From Corynebacterium uberis (lineage in GTDB: Bacteria > Actinomycetota > Actinomycetes > Mycobacteriales > Mycobacteriaceae), in assembly GCF_020616335.1 (NCBI RefSeq), contig NZ_CP085051.1:1736001-1800000 (forward strand): DNA of 64,000 nt, given 5' to 3'. The translations under genes and the position numbers were made by a program. Shown here in pieces: positions 35,568-45,552 of the stretch (position 1 is its first letter; the number at the start of each line of letters is the position of its first letter). Below the pieces are notes generated by a model. That model had not been told where the DNA came from. It saw only the letters and a program-made list of their open reading frames with translations, and ran no database searches.

Positions 35568-36305
35568 CTAGCGCGTGCCCCCGAAGCGGCGATCCCGGCG
35601 GGCGTATTCCTCGACCGCGCGGAACAGGTCCTCGGCCGTGTAGTCCGGGAAGAGCTTGTCCTGGAAGACCAGCTCCGCGTAGGCCGACTGCCACAAAAGG
35701 AAGTTGGAGGTGCGCTTCTCCCCGGAGGGGCGCAAGAACAGGTCCACGTCCGGCATGTCCGGGTCATACATCGCCGCTGCGAGGTGGCCCTCAGTGATCT
35801 GGTCCGGGCGCAGCGTGCCGTGGGCTACCTGCTGCGCCAGCGCGCGCGTGGCGTCGAGGATTTCGGCGCGGCCGCCGTAGTTGACGCACATGACCAGCGT
35901 CATGGCGGTGTTGTTGCGGGTCAGTTCTTCGGCCGCCTCAAGCTCGCGGATAACGGAGCGCCACAACCTGGGGCGCCGCCCCGCCCAGCGGATGCGCACG
36001 TTCTTGGAGTGCAGGATGTCACGCTCCCGGCGCAACACGTCCCGGGAAAAGCCCATGAGGAAGCGGACCTCGTCTGCGCTGCGCCGCCAGTTTTCGGTGG
36101 AAAACGCATAGGCGGACAGGTAGGGCACCCCCATGGCCAGGCACGCATCGACGGCCTCCATGAGGACGGCTTCGCCGCGCTTGTGGCCCTCGGTGCGGTT
36201 CATGCCGCGCTGCTGAGCCCAGCGGCCGTTGCCGTCCATGACCAGGGCGATGTGCCGGGGCAGGAACTCGGCGGGAATATCCGGAGGCGTCAGGGTGTTA
36301 TCCAC
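35568..36305 (-). CDS. uppS: Isoprenyl (decaprenyl) diphosphate synthase, cis-prenyltransferase
   Basis: This 245-residue Z-prenyl transferase makes the polyprenyl carrier for peptidoglycan and arabinogalactan. Motifs: [12 protein letters not shown] (catalytic Asp), [24 protein letters not shown] and the C-terminal [19 protein letters not shown] with YAELVF. It lies 18 bp after recO in an era-recO-uppS run, an order shared by corynebacteria and mycobacteria. Confidence 0.95.
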   Translation of the reverse strand: MDNTLTPPDIPAEFLPRHIALVMDGNGRWAQQRGMNRTEGHKRGEAVLMEAVDACLAMGVPYLSAYAFSTENWRRSADEVRFLMGFSRDVLRRERDILHSKNVRIRWAGRRPRLWRSVIRELEAAEELTRNNTAMTLVMCVNYGGRAEILDATRALAQQVAHGTLRPDQITEGHLAAAMYDPDMPDVDLFLRPSGEKRTSNFLLWQSAYAELVFQDKLFPDYTAEDLFRAVEEYARRDRRFGGTR

Positions 36306-36323
36306 CCCACCATTGTGCCACCT

Positions 36324-37079
36324 TTAGCCGCGGCTAAACACGTCAAAGGCGCGGACGGTGCGTTCGAGGTGCCAGCGTACGTGTGCCGCGGTGAGGCGGT
36401 GGGCGGCGTCGAGAAGCGAGGGCCCCGCCGCGCTGGTGGCGATCAGCTCCCGCGCCGCGTCGAGGCTGTCCTGGGCCAGCAGCCACATCAGGTGCAGGAC
36501 CTGCGGATCTACCTCCGCCGCGCCCGGGGGCCGGCAGTGCACGCACACGGCGCCGCCCGCACCGGGATGAAACGCATGGTGGGGTCCGCGGGCGCCGCAG
36601 GAGGCGCAGTTAAACAGGCTCAGCGCCCAGCCCGCATGCCCCATGGCCTGGAGCAGAAAAGCGATGAGCACCAGGTCCGGATCCGGGGCCCGCTGGAGGC
36701 GAGCCAGGGTGGTGCACACGGCGGTGTACAGGTAGGGGTCCGCCCCGGTTTCTGCCGGCGCTATCCGCTCCGCCGATTCGAGCACGGCGCAGGCCGCCGC
36801 GTAGGTTTCATAGCGCTCAATGATCCCGGAGCCAAAGTAGGTGACGGTATCCGCCGCGGTGATGGTGGCCAGGTTGCGCCCGGCATACAGGTTGACGTCC
36901 AGGTCGACGAAGAGCTGGACGCGGGAGCCAAAGCGGGACCGGGCCCGGCGCACCCCCTTGGCCACAGCCCGGACGATCCCGTGGTCGCGGGTCAGCAGGA
37001 CAACAATGCGGTCCGCCTCAGCGAAATCATAGGTGCGCAGGACCAGCGCGCGATCCCGGAAGCTCTCGCGGCGGGCCAC
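36324..37079 (-). CDS. recO: DNA repair protein RecO
   Basis: This 251-residue recombination mediator loads RecA at gaps with RecR. It has an N-terminal OB fold (ALVLRTYDFAEADRIVVLLT, GVRRARSRFGSRVQLF), a helical middle and a zinc site CASCGARGP with CVHCRP. GTG 37079 is the most probable start (VARRESFRDRALV), 4 bp after era; the open frame runs much further into era but that part is not RecO. Confidence 0.92.
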   Translation of the reverse strand: MARRESFRDRALVLRTYDFAEADRIVVLLTRDHGIVRAVAKGVRRARSRFGSRVQLFVDLDVNLYAGRNLATITAADTVTYFGSGIIERYETYAAACAVLESAERIAPAETGADPYLYTAVCTTLARLQRAPDPDLVLIAFLLQAMGHAGWALSLFNCASCGARGPHHAFHPGAGGAVCVHCRPPGAAEVDPQVLHLMWLLAQDSLDAARELIATSAAGPSLLDAAHRLTAAHVRWHLERTVRAFDVFSRG

Positions 37080-37083
37080 GGTG

Positions 37084-38001
37084 CTAGAAGCCGAGCCTTC
37101 CCAGCGCCTTGGGGTCAGACTGCCAGTTGCGCAGCACCTTGATGCGCAGGTCAAGGTAGACATTGGTGTCCAGCAGGTCAATGATCTGCCGGCGGGCCTG
37201 GTGGATGATCCGACCCATGCGCTGCCCGCCGTGGCCAATGATGATGCTCTTTTGCCCCGGACGCTCCACGTAGATGATGGCGTGCACGTCCGTGACGCCC
37301 TCGCGCTCCCGATCCGGCAGGATCTCATCGACTTCCACCGCCACGGAGTGCGGTAGCTCATCTTTAAGCCCGGACAGCGCGGCCTCGCGGATGAGTTCGG
37401 CGATGCGGGTGGGCGTGTCATCATCGGTGATGTGGTCATCCGGGTAGAACTTGGGCCCCTCCGGGAGCAGCCCGGTGAGCACATCCGCCAGCACATCGAC
37501 CTGGGTGCCGTCCGCCGCGCTGACCGGCACAACCTCACTATCTGGCCCCAACAGCTCCGCCAGCGCCACCAGCTGCGCGCCCACCTGATCCTTGCTCACC
37601 TTGTCCAGCTTGGTCACAATCCCCACGATGGGCGTCCGCGGGGCGATGGAGCGCACGTTGTCTAGAATCCACCGGTCGCCCGGCCCGATCGCCTCATCGG
37701 CCGGGATGGTCAACCCGATGACATCCACGTCAGCATAGGTATCCTTGACCACCGCGTTGAGCCGCTCGCCCAGCAGGGTGCGCGGGCGGTGCAGCCCCGG
37801 CGTATCCACGACGATGAGCTGGCCATCAGGGCGGTGCACGATGCCGCGGATCGGGTGGCGGGTCGTCTCCGGCTGGTTGGCCGTAATGGCGATCTTCTGC
37901 CCCACCAGGGCGTTAGTCAGCGTGGACTTGCCGGTGTTGGGCCGGCCCACAAAGCTAACAAAACCAGAGCGGAACCCCTGCGGGGTATCAGTGGAATTCA
38001 C
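37084..38001 (-). CDS. era: GTPase Era
   Basis: This 305-residue GTPase binds 16S rRNA and assists 30S maturation. The G1 motif GRPNTGKST is at residues 19-27, G3 is DTPGLHRPR, G4 is TKLD, and a C-terminal KH domain contains IIIGHGGQRMGRI. It starts with GTG 38001. It is the first gene of the era-recO-uppS cluster. Confidence 0.96.
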   Translation of the reverse strand: MNSTDTPQGFRSGFVSFVGRPNTGKSTLTNALVGQKIAITANQPETTRHPIRGIVHRPDGQLIVVDTPGLHRPRTLLGERLNAVVKDTYADVDVIGLTIPADEAIGPGDRWILDNVRSIAPRTPIVGIVTKLDKVSKDQVGAQLVALAELLGPDSEVVPVSAADGTQVDVLADVLTGLLPEGPKFYPDDHITDDDTPTRIAELIREAALSGLKDELPHSVAVEVDEILPDREREGVTDVHAIIYVERPGQKSIIIGHGGQRMGRIIHQARRQIIDLLDTNVYLDLRIKVLRNWQSDPKALGRLGF

Positions 38002-38134
38002 CCCTCACACTCTACCCGGCACCTCATACGCTTTTCGACGCCCCACCTCCCGCACCGAGGCCCCCACCCGCACCGTCCGCCCCGCGCCTGGGCGCGCCTG
38101 CGGGTGCTGGCCGCGGGGGTGCTGGCTGCGGCGG

Positions 38135-38995
38135 CTACAGCGCGCGGGCGCTAAATTGCCTGCGCGGCTGGGCGTAGTAGTCCTGCGCCGCCACCAGCTC
38201 CAACTCCGGGGAATCTGCACGGTAGGTGGCCTCAAGCAAATCAAAGACGCTCGACGCGGTGGCCTCCAGAGCATCGCGCAGACTCGCGCCGGAGACCAGG
38301 TGGCCGGTAAACAACGCCGCAGTCACATCGCCGGAGCCGTTGCGCTTGAACGGCAGGTAGGGCGTTTGGACCAGAAGGGCCTGCGAGTCATCGGCGGCAA
38401 GCATCTCGATCGTCCCCTCCGGGCGATCCGGACGCTCCACGGAGGTCACCAGCACCGTGCGCGGCCCCATGGCCTGGGCCAGCTCGACGGCGCGCAGCGT
38501 GGAGCTCAAGTCATCGGGGGCGGTTCCGGTAAGAAAACCCAGCTCAAACTGGTTGGGGGTGATCACGTCGGCGACCGGCACCACGGTGTCGCGCAGCAGC
38601 GGCGGGATGGAATCGTCCACGTGGCAGCCGGACTTGGCGTTGCCCATCACCGGATCGCAGGCATAGATGGCCTGCGGGTTTGCCGCCTTGACGCGGGCGA
38701 CGGCATCGACGATGACCGCCGCGATGTCCGCCCCGCCCTGATACCCGGACAGCACGGCGTCTACCTGCTCAAATGCTCCGCGCTCTTCTACCCCCTGGAT
38801 GATCTGCGCCACGTCTGCGGCCGGGATGTTCGGCCCGCGCCATGCCCCGTAGCCGGTGTGGTTGGAGTAGTTGACCGTGTACACCGGCCAGACTTCATGC
38901 CCGGCGCGCTGGAGGGGGAATGTGGCCGCGGAGTTGCCCACGTGCCCATAGGCCACGGCAGATTGGATCGAAAGGATAGTCACGGTGTCCATCAT
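38135..38995 (-). CDS. pdxY: Pyridoxal kinase
   Basis: This 286-residue ribokinase-fold enzyme phosphorylates pyridoxal in vitamin B6 salvage. Family blocks: SIQSAVAYGHVGNSAATFPL, GYGAWRGP, ACDPVMGNAKSGCHV, ITPNQFELGFLTG and RNGSGDVTAALF, the last with the catalytic Asp. The start is ATG 38995 or the adjacent ATG 38992. It is separated from era by 133 bp and could have its own promoter in the AT-rich region upstream. Confidence 0.92.
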   Translation of the reverse strand: MMDTVTILSIQSAVAYGHVGNSAATFPLQRAGHEVWPVYTVNYSNHTGYGAWRGPNIPAADVAQIIQGVEERGAFEQVDAVLSGYQGGADIAAVIVDAVARVKAANPQAIYACDPVMGNAKSGCHVDDSIPPLLRDTVVPVADVITPNQFELGFLTGTAPDDLSSTLRAVELAQAMGPRTVLVTSVERPDRPEGTIEMLAADDSQALLVQTPYLPFKRNGSGDVTAALFTGHLVSGASLRDALEATASSVFDLLEATYRADSPELELVAAQDYYAQPRRQFSARAL

Positions 38996-39300
38996 GAACC
39001 AGCCGCGGGCACTCAAGCAAGGACGGCCCTTCCCAGGAGAACGCACGCATATGCGCCGCCGGCCCCGATCCCGGAGACGCGTGCCTCAAGGGCGCGGTAT
39101 GGCCGTGCCGCATTGACACTATTGCGCTCCCGAAAAGACGGGGCACTAAAACCTTTTATCAGCCCTAATCTGGCCGCGATCCCGCCGTGAATAACACGAA
39201 TATTCTCACCATAATTCATGCGGAATATGTTTTTAGCAATCCACATTTTCGTAGCATCGCATAGGTAATAACGCTATAGTACGGCTGTACTATTCACATT
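38996..39300. promoter_or_regulatory. AT-rich region upstream of pyridoxal kinase gene
   Basis: This is about 300 bp with strikingly low GC between 39130 and 39300 and a perfect inverted repeat (listed next). A 77-codon minus-strand frame starting near 39246 has AT-rich codons but no ribosome site, so I do not call it. Confidence 0.5.
39276..39293. promoter_or_regulatory. Perfect 7-bp inverted repeat, ATAGTAC-GGCT-GTACTAT
   Basis: The arms at 39276-39282 and 39287-39293 are perfect with a 4-bp loop, in AT-rich DNA about 280 bp upstream of the pyridoxal kinase gene. It could be a regulator site; there is no adjacent regulator gene. Confidence 0.5.
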
Positions 39301-39342
39301 AAAAAGCCGCAGGACGCCCAGAAGGTCTAGGCGGCCTGCGGC
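39301..39342 (-). terminator. Terminator of the ybeY/CBS-protein operon
   Basis: On the minus strand GCCGCAGG (39342-39335) pairs with CCTGCGGC (39313-39306) and is followed by TTTTT (39305-39301). It lies just after the CBS-domain gene's stop. Confidence 0.9.
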
Positions 39343-39354
39343 GTGGAGTCTTGC

Positions 39355-40668
39355 TTAGTCTTCCTCCGGCTCCGGCTCCGCCACATCGACGATCACGTGG
39401 CGCACCGCCACGCGTCCGCGCCGATCATGCCCGCCCTCTGCCCGCAGGTGCAGGGACTCAATATCCACCTCAGAGCCCGGCAGCGGCACCCGGCCCTTGG
39501 CGTAGGCAATCAACCCCGCCACGGTGTCTACCTGATCGGTGACGTCGTCGCTGAGCTCCAGCTTCTCGCCCAGATAGTCCTCGATCGCATCGCCTAGGTC
39601 CTCCAAAGAGGTCCGGGCAACCACTCGGAACCGGCGCTGCCCCAGGAACTCCACCGGGGCCTCCTCGCCGACGTCATACTCGTCGGCGATCTCCCCCACG
39701 ATCTCTTCGAGGACGTCTTCCATGGAGATCATGCCCGCGATCGCGCCGTACTCATCGACGAGGATGGCCACGTGGTTGTGGCTGCGCTGCATGTCATGAA
39801 GCACCGCATCAAGCGGCTTGGAGTCCGGCACGAACTCCGCCTCGCGCATCACCTGGGCCACGCGCACCGAGCGTCCCCCGTCCGGCATGTGATAGGTCTG
39901 TGCCACCAGATCCTTGAGGTAGACCACCCCCACTACGTCATCAATATTCTCCCCCATCACCGGGATACGGGAGTGCCCCGAGCGCACGCACAGGCTCGTC
40001 GCCTGGCCCGCGGTCTTGTCAGCCTCAATCCAGATCATCTCTGGGCGCGGCACCATGACCTGGCGCGCCGTGGTCGAGGCCAGATCGAAGATGTTCTGGA
40101 TCATGCGCCGCTCTTGCAGCTCCACCACGCCATGTTCTTGCGCGATGTCCACCATCTCCCGCAGCTCCACCTCCGTGGCATAGGGCCCGGAGCGGAAGCC
40201 CTGACCCGGGGCCAGCACGTTGCCCACGCGGATGAGCAGCCGGGACAGCGGGCCGAGGATCTTATTGATCACCCCCAGCACCAACGCGCTGCGCAGCCCC
40301 ACGCTATAGGGGTTGCGCCGCCCGATCGTGCGGGCGAAGACCCCCACCACCACGAACACCAGAACGGAGACCACGATGATCGCCGCGGCAAACGCCCACG
40401 ATGGCTGCGCGATCAGGGACATGGCCACGGCTGTGGCAAACACCGCGGCGGTGGCTTGCAAAACGTGCTGAAGCAGCACCAGTACCGTCACGTGATCCGC
40501 CCGGCGCTCCAGCACGGCCAACAGCCGCGTCGCCCCCGGGCGCTCCTGCGCCGCAAGCTGCTCCACCCGCGCCCGGGAGATGCTGGACACGGCCGATTCT
40601 GTGGTCCCCAGCGCACCGGCGACCACCAGTGCGGCAAGAACAATGAGGACCTGGACGGCGGTGGTCAC
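39355..40668 (-). CDS. CNNM/CorC-family membrane protein with CBS domains
   Basis: This 437-residue protein has an N-terminal DUF21 membrane domain of about four helices ([40 protein letters not shown]). A CBS pair follows ([38 protein letters not shown]), then a C-terminal CorC_HlyC domain ([19 protein letters not shown]). The family transports or regulates Mg/Co. It overlaps ybeY by 4 bp (ATGA) and is followed by a strong terminator. Confidence 0.93.
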   Translation of the reverse strand: MTTAVQVLIVLAALVVAGALGTTESAVSSISRARVEQLAAQERPGATRLLAVLERRADHVTVLVLLQHVLQATAAVFATAVAMSLIAQPSWAFAAAIIVVSVLVFVVVGVFARTIGRRNPYSVGLRSALVLGVINKILGPLSRLLIRVGNVLAPGQGFRSGPYATEVELREMVDIAQEHGVVELQERRMIQNIFDLASTTARQVMVPRPEMIWIEADKTAGQATSLCVRSGHSRIPVMGENIDDVVGVVYLKDLVAQTYHMPDGGRSVRVAQVMREAEFVPDSKPLDAVLHDMQRSHNHVAILVDEYGAIAGMISMEDVLEEIVGEIADEYDVGEEAPVEFLGQRRFRVVARTSLEDLGDAIEDYLGEKLELSDDVTDQVDTVAGLIAYAKGRVPLPGSEVDIESLHLRAEGGHDRRGRVAVRHVIVDVAEPEPEED

Positions 40669-41267
40669 TGCTGCTCCGGCTGGCCAAGCGCGGGGATCCC
40701 ACCCCCGGGAACCTCCTTATCCAGCGCGGCGCGCTCCGCAGCGCTGGGGAAGGCCTTCGCCCCGGACGGCTTGGGCTGGTAGCTGCGGCCCCGCGCCGCG
40801 GCGTCGTCGTACCAGTCCGCCAACAGCTCATTTTGCAGCGCAAACATCTCCCGCTCCTGCGCGGCGGTGGCATGGTCATAACCCAACAAATGCAGGCAGC
40901 CGTGGACGGTGAGCAGGGCGAGCTCGTGGGCGAGGTCATGGCCAGCCGCATCTGCCTGCCGCTTGGCAAACTCAGGGCACAGCACAATATCACCAAGCAT
41001 CGCGGGGCCGGGGTCGGCGGCGTCCGGCCGCCCGCCCGGGGTACCCGGCGTGAGCTCATCCATGGGGAAGCTCATCACGTCGGTGGGACCCTCCAGGTCC
41101 ATCCAGCGCACGTGCAGGTCCGCGATGGTCGCCTGATCCACGATGTGGAGGGAGGCCTCGGCCGCCGGATGGATGTCCATCCGTGCCAGGGCGTAGGAGG
41201 CGACGTCGATAAGCATCTCCTCGTTGACCCCCGGGTAGCCGGACTCGTTGAACACCTCGATAGACAC
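40665..41267 (-). CDS. ybeY: Endoribonuclease YbeY (rRNA maturation)
   Basis: This 200-residue metal-dependent RNase matures the 16S rRNA 3' end. The zinc-binding HxxxHxxxxxH signature is [11 protein letters not shown], preceded by [11 protein letters not shown] and VMSFPMDE. A Pro/Ala tail extends the C-terminus by about 30 residues. It overlaps phoH by 1 bp at its start and the CBS-protein gene by 4 bp at its end, so the three are one operon. Confidence 0.95.
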   Translation of the reverse strand: MSIEVFNESGYPGVNEEMLIDVASYALARMDIHPAAEASLHIVDQATIADLHVRWMDLEGPTDVMSFPMDELTPGTPGGRPDAADPGPAMLGDIVLCPEFAKRQADAAGHDLAHELALLTVHGCLHLLGYDHATAAQEREMFALQNELLADWYDDAAARGRSYQPKPSGAKAFPSAAERAALDKEVPGGGIPALGQPEQQ

Positions 41268-42262
41268 TAGCCACGCTCCTTTTTCGCCTGGGCGGCGCCG
41301 AAGGCATCATAGGCCTCCACAATGCGCCCCACGAGCGCATGGCGCACCACATCGGCGCTGCTCAATTCCGCAAAATGCACATCTGGTACCCCGCGCAAGA
41401 TCTGGCGGACCTGCCGCAGGCCCGAACGGGCCCCGCCGGGAAGATCAATCTGCGTGATATCCCCGGTGACCACCATCTTGGACCCGAACCCCAGGCGGGT
41501 GAGGAACATCTTCATCTGCTCGGCGGTGGTGTTTTGCGCCTCGTCGAGGATGACAAAAGAATTGCTCAGCGTCCGCCCCCGCATGTAAGCCAGCGGGGCG
41601 ACCTCGATAATCCCGGCCTTCATGAGCTTAGGAATGGACTCCGGCTCCACCATGTCACGCAACGCGTCATGCAGCGGGCGCAGATACGGGTCAATCTTCT
41701 CGCCCAACGTGCCGGGCAAGAATCCCAGCTTCTCCCCGGCCTCCACCGCGGGGCGGGTCAAAATGATCCGGGAGACCTCCTTGGCCTGCAACGCCTGGAC
41801 GGCCTTGGCCATCGCCAGGTACGTCTTCCCGGAGCCCGCCGGGCCGATGCCAAAGACCACCGTGTTGGCGTCAATGGCATCCACGTAGGCCGACTGTCCG
41901 GCCGTCTTGGGGCGGATCACCTTCCCCCGGCGCGCAACAATGCTGCTGCTTAAGATATGCGCCGCAGATTCCGGGGCCTCCGCGGTGACAATATCAACGG
42001 TGTGGGCCACCGCATCGGGGGTGAGCACCTGGCCCCACCGCGCGGCGGACTCAAGCTCCGCGAGCGCTCTCTTTGCGCGCTGGACCTCATGGCCGGGGCC
42101 GATGAGGCGGACCTGGTTGCCGCGGGCAAAAAAGTCACAATCAATGCGGTTGGCCAGGACCTTGATGTGCGCGTCGGTCACCCCGAGCACCTGGTGCGCC
42201 ACGGACTGATCAAGGTCCACCGTCGCAGAGACTACCGGTGTCGCCGCCTTGGAAACTGTCAC
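41267..42262 (-). CDS. PhoH-family ATPase
   Basis: This 331-residue protein has a Walker A motif GPAGSGKT at residues 140-147, a Walker B motif FVILDEAQN, and an N-terminal KH-like region. The family pairs with YbeY in many bacteria and probably acts as an RNA helicase or ATPase in RNA processing. The start is GTG 42262. Palindromic GC-rich DNA precedes it. Confidence 0.95.
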   Translation of the reverse strand: MTVSKAATPVVSATVDLDQSVAHQVLGVTDAHIKVLANRIDCDFFARGNQVRLIGPGHEVQRAKRALAELESAARWGQVLTPDAVAHTVDIVTAEAPESAAHILSSSIVARRGKVIRPKTAGQSAYVDAIDANTVVFGIGPAGSGKTYLAMAKAVQALQAKEVSRIILTRPAVEAGEKLGFLPGTLGEKIDPYLRPLHDALRDMVEPESIPKLMKAGIIEVAPLAYMRGRTLSNSFVILDEAQNTTAEQMKMFLTRLGFGSKMVVTGDITQIDLPGGARSGLRQVRQILRGVPDVHFAELSSADVVRHALVGRIVEAYDAFGAAQAKKERG

Positions 42263-42295
42263 GGGCTCCTACCCGCCTACCTTTCTTTGTGTTCA

Positions 42296-42380
42296 TGTAC
42301 CCGGGACACACCCGGAACAACCCCCGGGACGTCCCCGGGCTTGTCAGCCCTGGCCGGACGCTGCCGAGCAGCCAGGGAAA
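42296..42380. repeat. GC-rich palindromic spacer between rsmE and phoH
   Basis: CCCGGGAC recurs near 42300 and 42323, and CCCCGGGAC/GTCCCCGGG at 42322-42339 forms a near-perfect palindrome. CCCTGG...CCAGGG at about 42348-42377 forms a second hairpin. On the minus strand these lie between rsmE and phoH, so they could attenuate or punctuate the transcript. Confidence 0.55.
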
Positions 42381-42418
42381 ACCCCTGCCAACCGCAGGTA
42401 ATCCTCTGGTTCGGGATC

Positions 42419-43198
42419 CTACCAGCGGCCGGTGGTCACGCCGATGGCCGCAAGTGCCACCATCGCCGCGGTGGCGGTGCGCAACACCTCCGGTCCCAGG
42501 CGCACGCACTGCGCCCCGGCCGCAACCAACTCCGCCGCCTCCTGCGCGCCAATGCCGCCCTCCGGGCCAACGAGGAGAAAAATCTGGCGCGCCGCGCTCA
42601 GGTCCACCTGCGCGAAACGCCGGGTGGCCACCTGCGGATCCTCATGCAGCAGCAAAGCCACCGTCGTGGGGGATCCGGCAGCATCCGCGCCGACCCCCGC
42701 ATCCCGTAACAGCCGCGCCACCCCGGCGGTATCCAGAACCTCTCCGATGTGCGGTACCCGGGCGCGCCGCGCCTGCTTGGCCGCCGCCACCGCCGCGGCC
42801 TGCCACTTCGCCCGCCCCTTGTCCTGCTTGGGGCCGGACCACTTGGCCACGCACCGGTGCGCCTGCCACGGGATGATCTCATCTGCCCCGCCCTGGCAGG
42901 CCAGGTCGACGGCCAGCTCGGAGCGCTCCGCCTTGGGAAGGGCCTGAATCACCGTGACGGTGGGCGTCGGGGGCTCCTCGACGGTGCGGTGCTCGACCAC
43001 GCCGAAGAGGCGATCCTTGCCCTCGGTGGCGGTGACGCGCACGCGCGCGCGGGTGCCGGCGGCGTCGATAAGCTCAATGTGCTCGCCGGCGCGCACGCGC
43101 TTGACGGTGACGGCGTGGCGTGCCTCCGGGCCGGACAGTTCCGCCTGCTCGCCCAGGGCGGGCAGCGGCGGCGGGGCGAGGAAAACCGGCAGGGACAT
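42419..43198 (-). CDS. rsmE: 16S rRNA (uracil-1498-N3)-methyltransferase
   Basis: This 259-residue SPOUT methyltransferase has an N-terminal PUA-like domain (ARHAVTVKRVRAGEHIELID) and a knotted C-terminus (IFLLVGPEGGIGAQEAAELV, VRLGPEVLRTATAAM) that binds AdoMet. The start overlaps the dnaJ stop by 1 bp (TAATG), so translation is coupled. A perfect 13-mer copy encodes IELIDAAG. Confidence 0.94.
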   Translation of the reverse strand: MSLPVFLAPPPLPALGEQAELSGPEARHAVTVKRVRAGEHIELIDAAGTRARVRVTATEGKDRLFGVVEHRTVEEPPTPTVTVIQALPKAERSELAVDLACQGGADEIIPWQAHRCVAKWSGPKQDKGRAKWQAAAVAAAKQARRARVPHIGEVLDTAGVARLLRDAGVGADAAGSPTTVALLLHEDPQVATRRFAQVDLSAARQIFLLVGPEGGIGAQEAAELVAAGAQCVRLGPEVLRTATAAMVALAAIGVTTGRW

Positions 43199-44346
43199 TA
43201 GCGCCGGAACCTGTTGCGCAGCCGGTCAAAGATGGACTCCCCGCCCGACTCCGATACCACCCCGGATTCCTCGTGGCGGTGATCCCGGATCTTGGTCAGC
43301 AGATCGCGGGTGCGCTGGTCCATGTCCGTGGGCACCAGCACGTCAACGTCGGCGATGAGATCGCCGTGGCCTTCCGCACGCAACTTGGGCATGCCGGCGC
43401 CGGACACCCGCAGGTGGCTGCCCGGCTGGGTGCCCGGATCCACGTTTAACTCCAGGGTCTGCCCGGCCAGGGATTCCATGGTCACCGTGGTGCCTAAGGC
43501 GGCATCGACCATGGGTACGCGGACCGTGCAGCGCAGGTCAGAGCCCTCGCGCTCAAAAATCGGGTGGGCCTTGACCGCCACCTCCACGTAGAGGTCCCCG
43601 GCCGGCCCGCCGCCGTGGCCCACCTCGCCGGCACCGCTCATGCGGATGCGCATGCCATCCGCAATGCCCGCGGGGATGGTCACGGTGAGATCGTGGCGCT
43701 TGCGCACCCTGCCTTCGCCATCGCACCGGCTGCACGGGTCCGTAATAATCTCCCCGAAGCCGCTGCACCGCGGGCAGGGGCGCGAGGTCATGACATTGCC
43801 CAGGAAGGAGCGCTGCACCTCCTGGACCTCACCGGAGCCGTGACACTGCGTGCACGTCACCGGCGCGGACTTGGACTCCGAGCCCGAACCCTGACAGTGC
43901 TCGCACAACACGGCGGTGTCCACCGTCGCCTCATATTCCACGCCGTTATACGCATCCTCCAGGCTGATGGCCGCCTTGAGCACCGCATCATTGCCCGGCT
44001 GCACGCGGGAACGCGGACCGCGGCCTCCACCGGCACCGCCGAAGAAGGCCTCAAAGATATCGCCCAGGTTCGACCCGCCGAAGCCACCAAAGCCACCAAA
44101 GCCATCCGCGCCGCCACCGGCACCGGGCTGCGCCAGCGGGTCACCCCCCATATCCACGATGCGCCGCTTCTGTGGATCCGTGAGCACCTCCTGGGCCTGG
44201 GAGATCTCCCGAAACTTCTCCGCGGCCTCCGCAGAGGGGTTGACATCCGGATGGTACTTGCGAGCCAGCCTGCGATAGGCCTTCTTAATCTCCTGCTCGG
44301 AGGCGGACTGGTCCACCCCTAGGATGCCGTAATAATCACGAGCCAC
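43198..44346 (-). CDS. dnaJ: Chaperone DnaJ
   Basis: This 382-residue type I Hsp40 has a J domain with the HPD tripeptide ([11 protein letters not shown]), a Gly/Phe region ([13 protein letters not shown]), four zinc repeats ([35 protein letters not shown]) and substrate-binding C-terminal domains. It stimulates DnaK. It lies downstream of hrcA with a 130-bp gap, the hrcA-dnaJ2 arrangement of actinobacteria that is separate from the dnaK operon. Confidence 0.97.
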   Translation of the reverse strand: MARDYYGILGVDQSASEQEIKKAYRRLARKYHPDVNPSAEAAEKFREISQAQEVLTDPQKRRIVDMGGDPLAQPGAGGGADGFGGFGGFGGSNLGDIFEAFFGGAGGGRGPRSRVQPGNDAVLKAAISLEDAYNGVEYEATVDTAVLCEHCQGSGSESKSAPVTCTQCHGSGEVQEVQRSFLGNVMTSRPCPRCSGFGEIITDPCSRCDGEGRVRKRHDLTVTIPAGIADGMRIRMSGAGEVGHGGGPAGDLYVEVAVKAHPIFEREGSDLRCTVRVPMVDAALGTTVTMESLAGQTLELNVDPGTQPGSHLRVSGAGMPKLRAEGHGDLIADVDVLVPTDMDQRTRDLLTKIRDHRHEESGVVSESGGESIFDRLRNRFRR

Positions 44347-44476
44347 AGTAGAAAGCGTCTCCCTCTAGCAGTTGTGCAGTCACGTCCACCGCACCAACGC
44401 CGGGCGCCAGAAACACGCCCGGGCAACGAATGGGTCACAAAGTTGACATAGTCTAGCGCCTCAGGATGCTGTCAGG

Positions 44477-45505
44477 CTATTCCCCGCCGAGCACCCGGCT
44501 GACATAAGAAGCAACGGCGGACACCTTAGAAATTGTTCCCGTGTAATCCATGTACGTGGGGCCCACCACGCCCAACCCGCCAAGGGAGGCCCCATCAGCG
44601 CCGTAGGCCGTAGTCACCACCGCGGCGGAGTGGAACTGCTCATTCTCATTTTCCTCGCCGATCAGCACGTTGACGTTGCCCAGGTCCGGCACCGCCGAGA
44701 GCAGCCGCAGCACCGTGACCTGTTCCTCCAGGGCGTCGAGCACCATGGGCAGGTTCTCCGGCAGGTCATAGGCAATCCGGGTGAGGTTCGAGGTGCCCGC
44801 CAGGATGAGCCGGTCGCTGGGTTGTTCCACCAGGGTTTCAATAAGCACCGTGGAGGCGCGCACCACCAGGGAGCGCATCTCCGGGCTGGAGGTAACCACG
44901 AGGTCCGCGAGCGCCGCAGAGGCCTCCGTGACCGTGCGCCCCACCAGCGCGGCGTTGAGCAGGTCCCGCAGCCGGGCAACCTGCTCATCGTCGACCAGCT
45001 CGCCGAGCTCCACGTTGCGCTGGTCCACCCGGCCGGTATCAGTAATCAGCACGAGCAGCAGTCGCACCGGGGACAGCGGCACCACCTCACAGTGCTTGAC
45101 CCGGGACACCGTCAGGTTGGGCAGCTGCACCATCGCAGCCTGGCGGGTGAGCTGGCTGAGCAGCTGCACCGCCCGGCGCAACACGTCCTCTAAGTCCACG
45201 CCCTTTTCCAGGAAGGACAAAATAGCGCGGCGTTCCGGCATGGACAGCGGCTTGATGTCATGGATGGCATCAACAAAACTGCGGTAGCCCTTTTCGGTGG
45301 GAATCCGCCCCGAGCTAGCGTGCTGCTGCTGGATGTAGCCCTCCGACTCCAGCACCGCCATGTCATTGCGGATGGTCGCCGAGGACACGTCAAGCTTGTG
45401 GCGCTCCAGCAGCGCCTTGGAGCCCACCGGTTCCTGTGAGGCGATGTAGTCAGCGACGATGGCGCGCAGCACCTTGGCGCGCCGCTGTGCAGTCGATCCA
45501 GCCAT
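44477..45505 (-). CDS. hrcA: Heat-inducible transcription repressor HrcA
   Basis: This 342-residue repressor binds CIRCE elements upstream of chaperone genes. An N-terminal winged helix ([37 protein letters not shown]) precedes a GAF-like domain; the C-terminus has the family block [20 protein letters not shown]. No CIRCE palindrome is seen beside hrcA or dnaJ, so its targets are elsewhere in the genome. Confidence 0.96.
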   Translation of the reverse strand: MAGSTAQRRAKVLRAIVADYIASQEPVGSKALLERHKLDVSSATIRNDMAVLESEGYIQQQHASSGRIPTEKGYRSFVDAIHDIKPLSMPERRAILSFLEKGVDLEDVLRRAVQLLSQLTRQAAMVQLPNLTVSRVKHCEVVPLSPVRLLLVLITDTGRVDQRNVELGELVDDEQVARLRDLLNAALVGRTVTEASAALADLVVTSSPEMRSLVVRASTVLIETLVEQPSDRLILAGTSNLTRIAYDLPENLPMVLDALEEQVTVLRLLSAVPDLGNVNVLIGEENENEQFHSAAVVTTAYGADGASLGGLGVVGPTYMDYTGTISKVSAVASYVSRVLGGE

Positions 45506-45552
45506 GGCGAAGAGTCAGGCACCTCCCTAAACAAATGGCCACGTGAACTTCC

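Noticed and set aside
39013..39246. 77-codon minus-strand frame upstream of the pyridoxal kinase gene
   Set aside because: No ribosome site, AT-rich start followed by GC-rich tail, overlaps the likely promoter; no recognisable protein features.
44347..45552. CIRCE operator near hrcA or dnaJ
   Set aside because: No TTAGCACTC/GAGTGCTAA palindrome found in the gaps around either gene.
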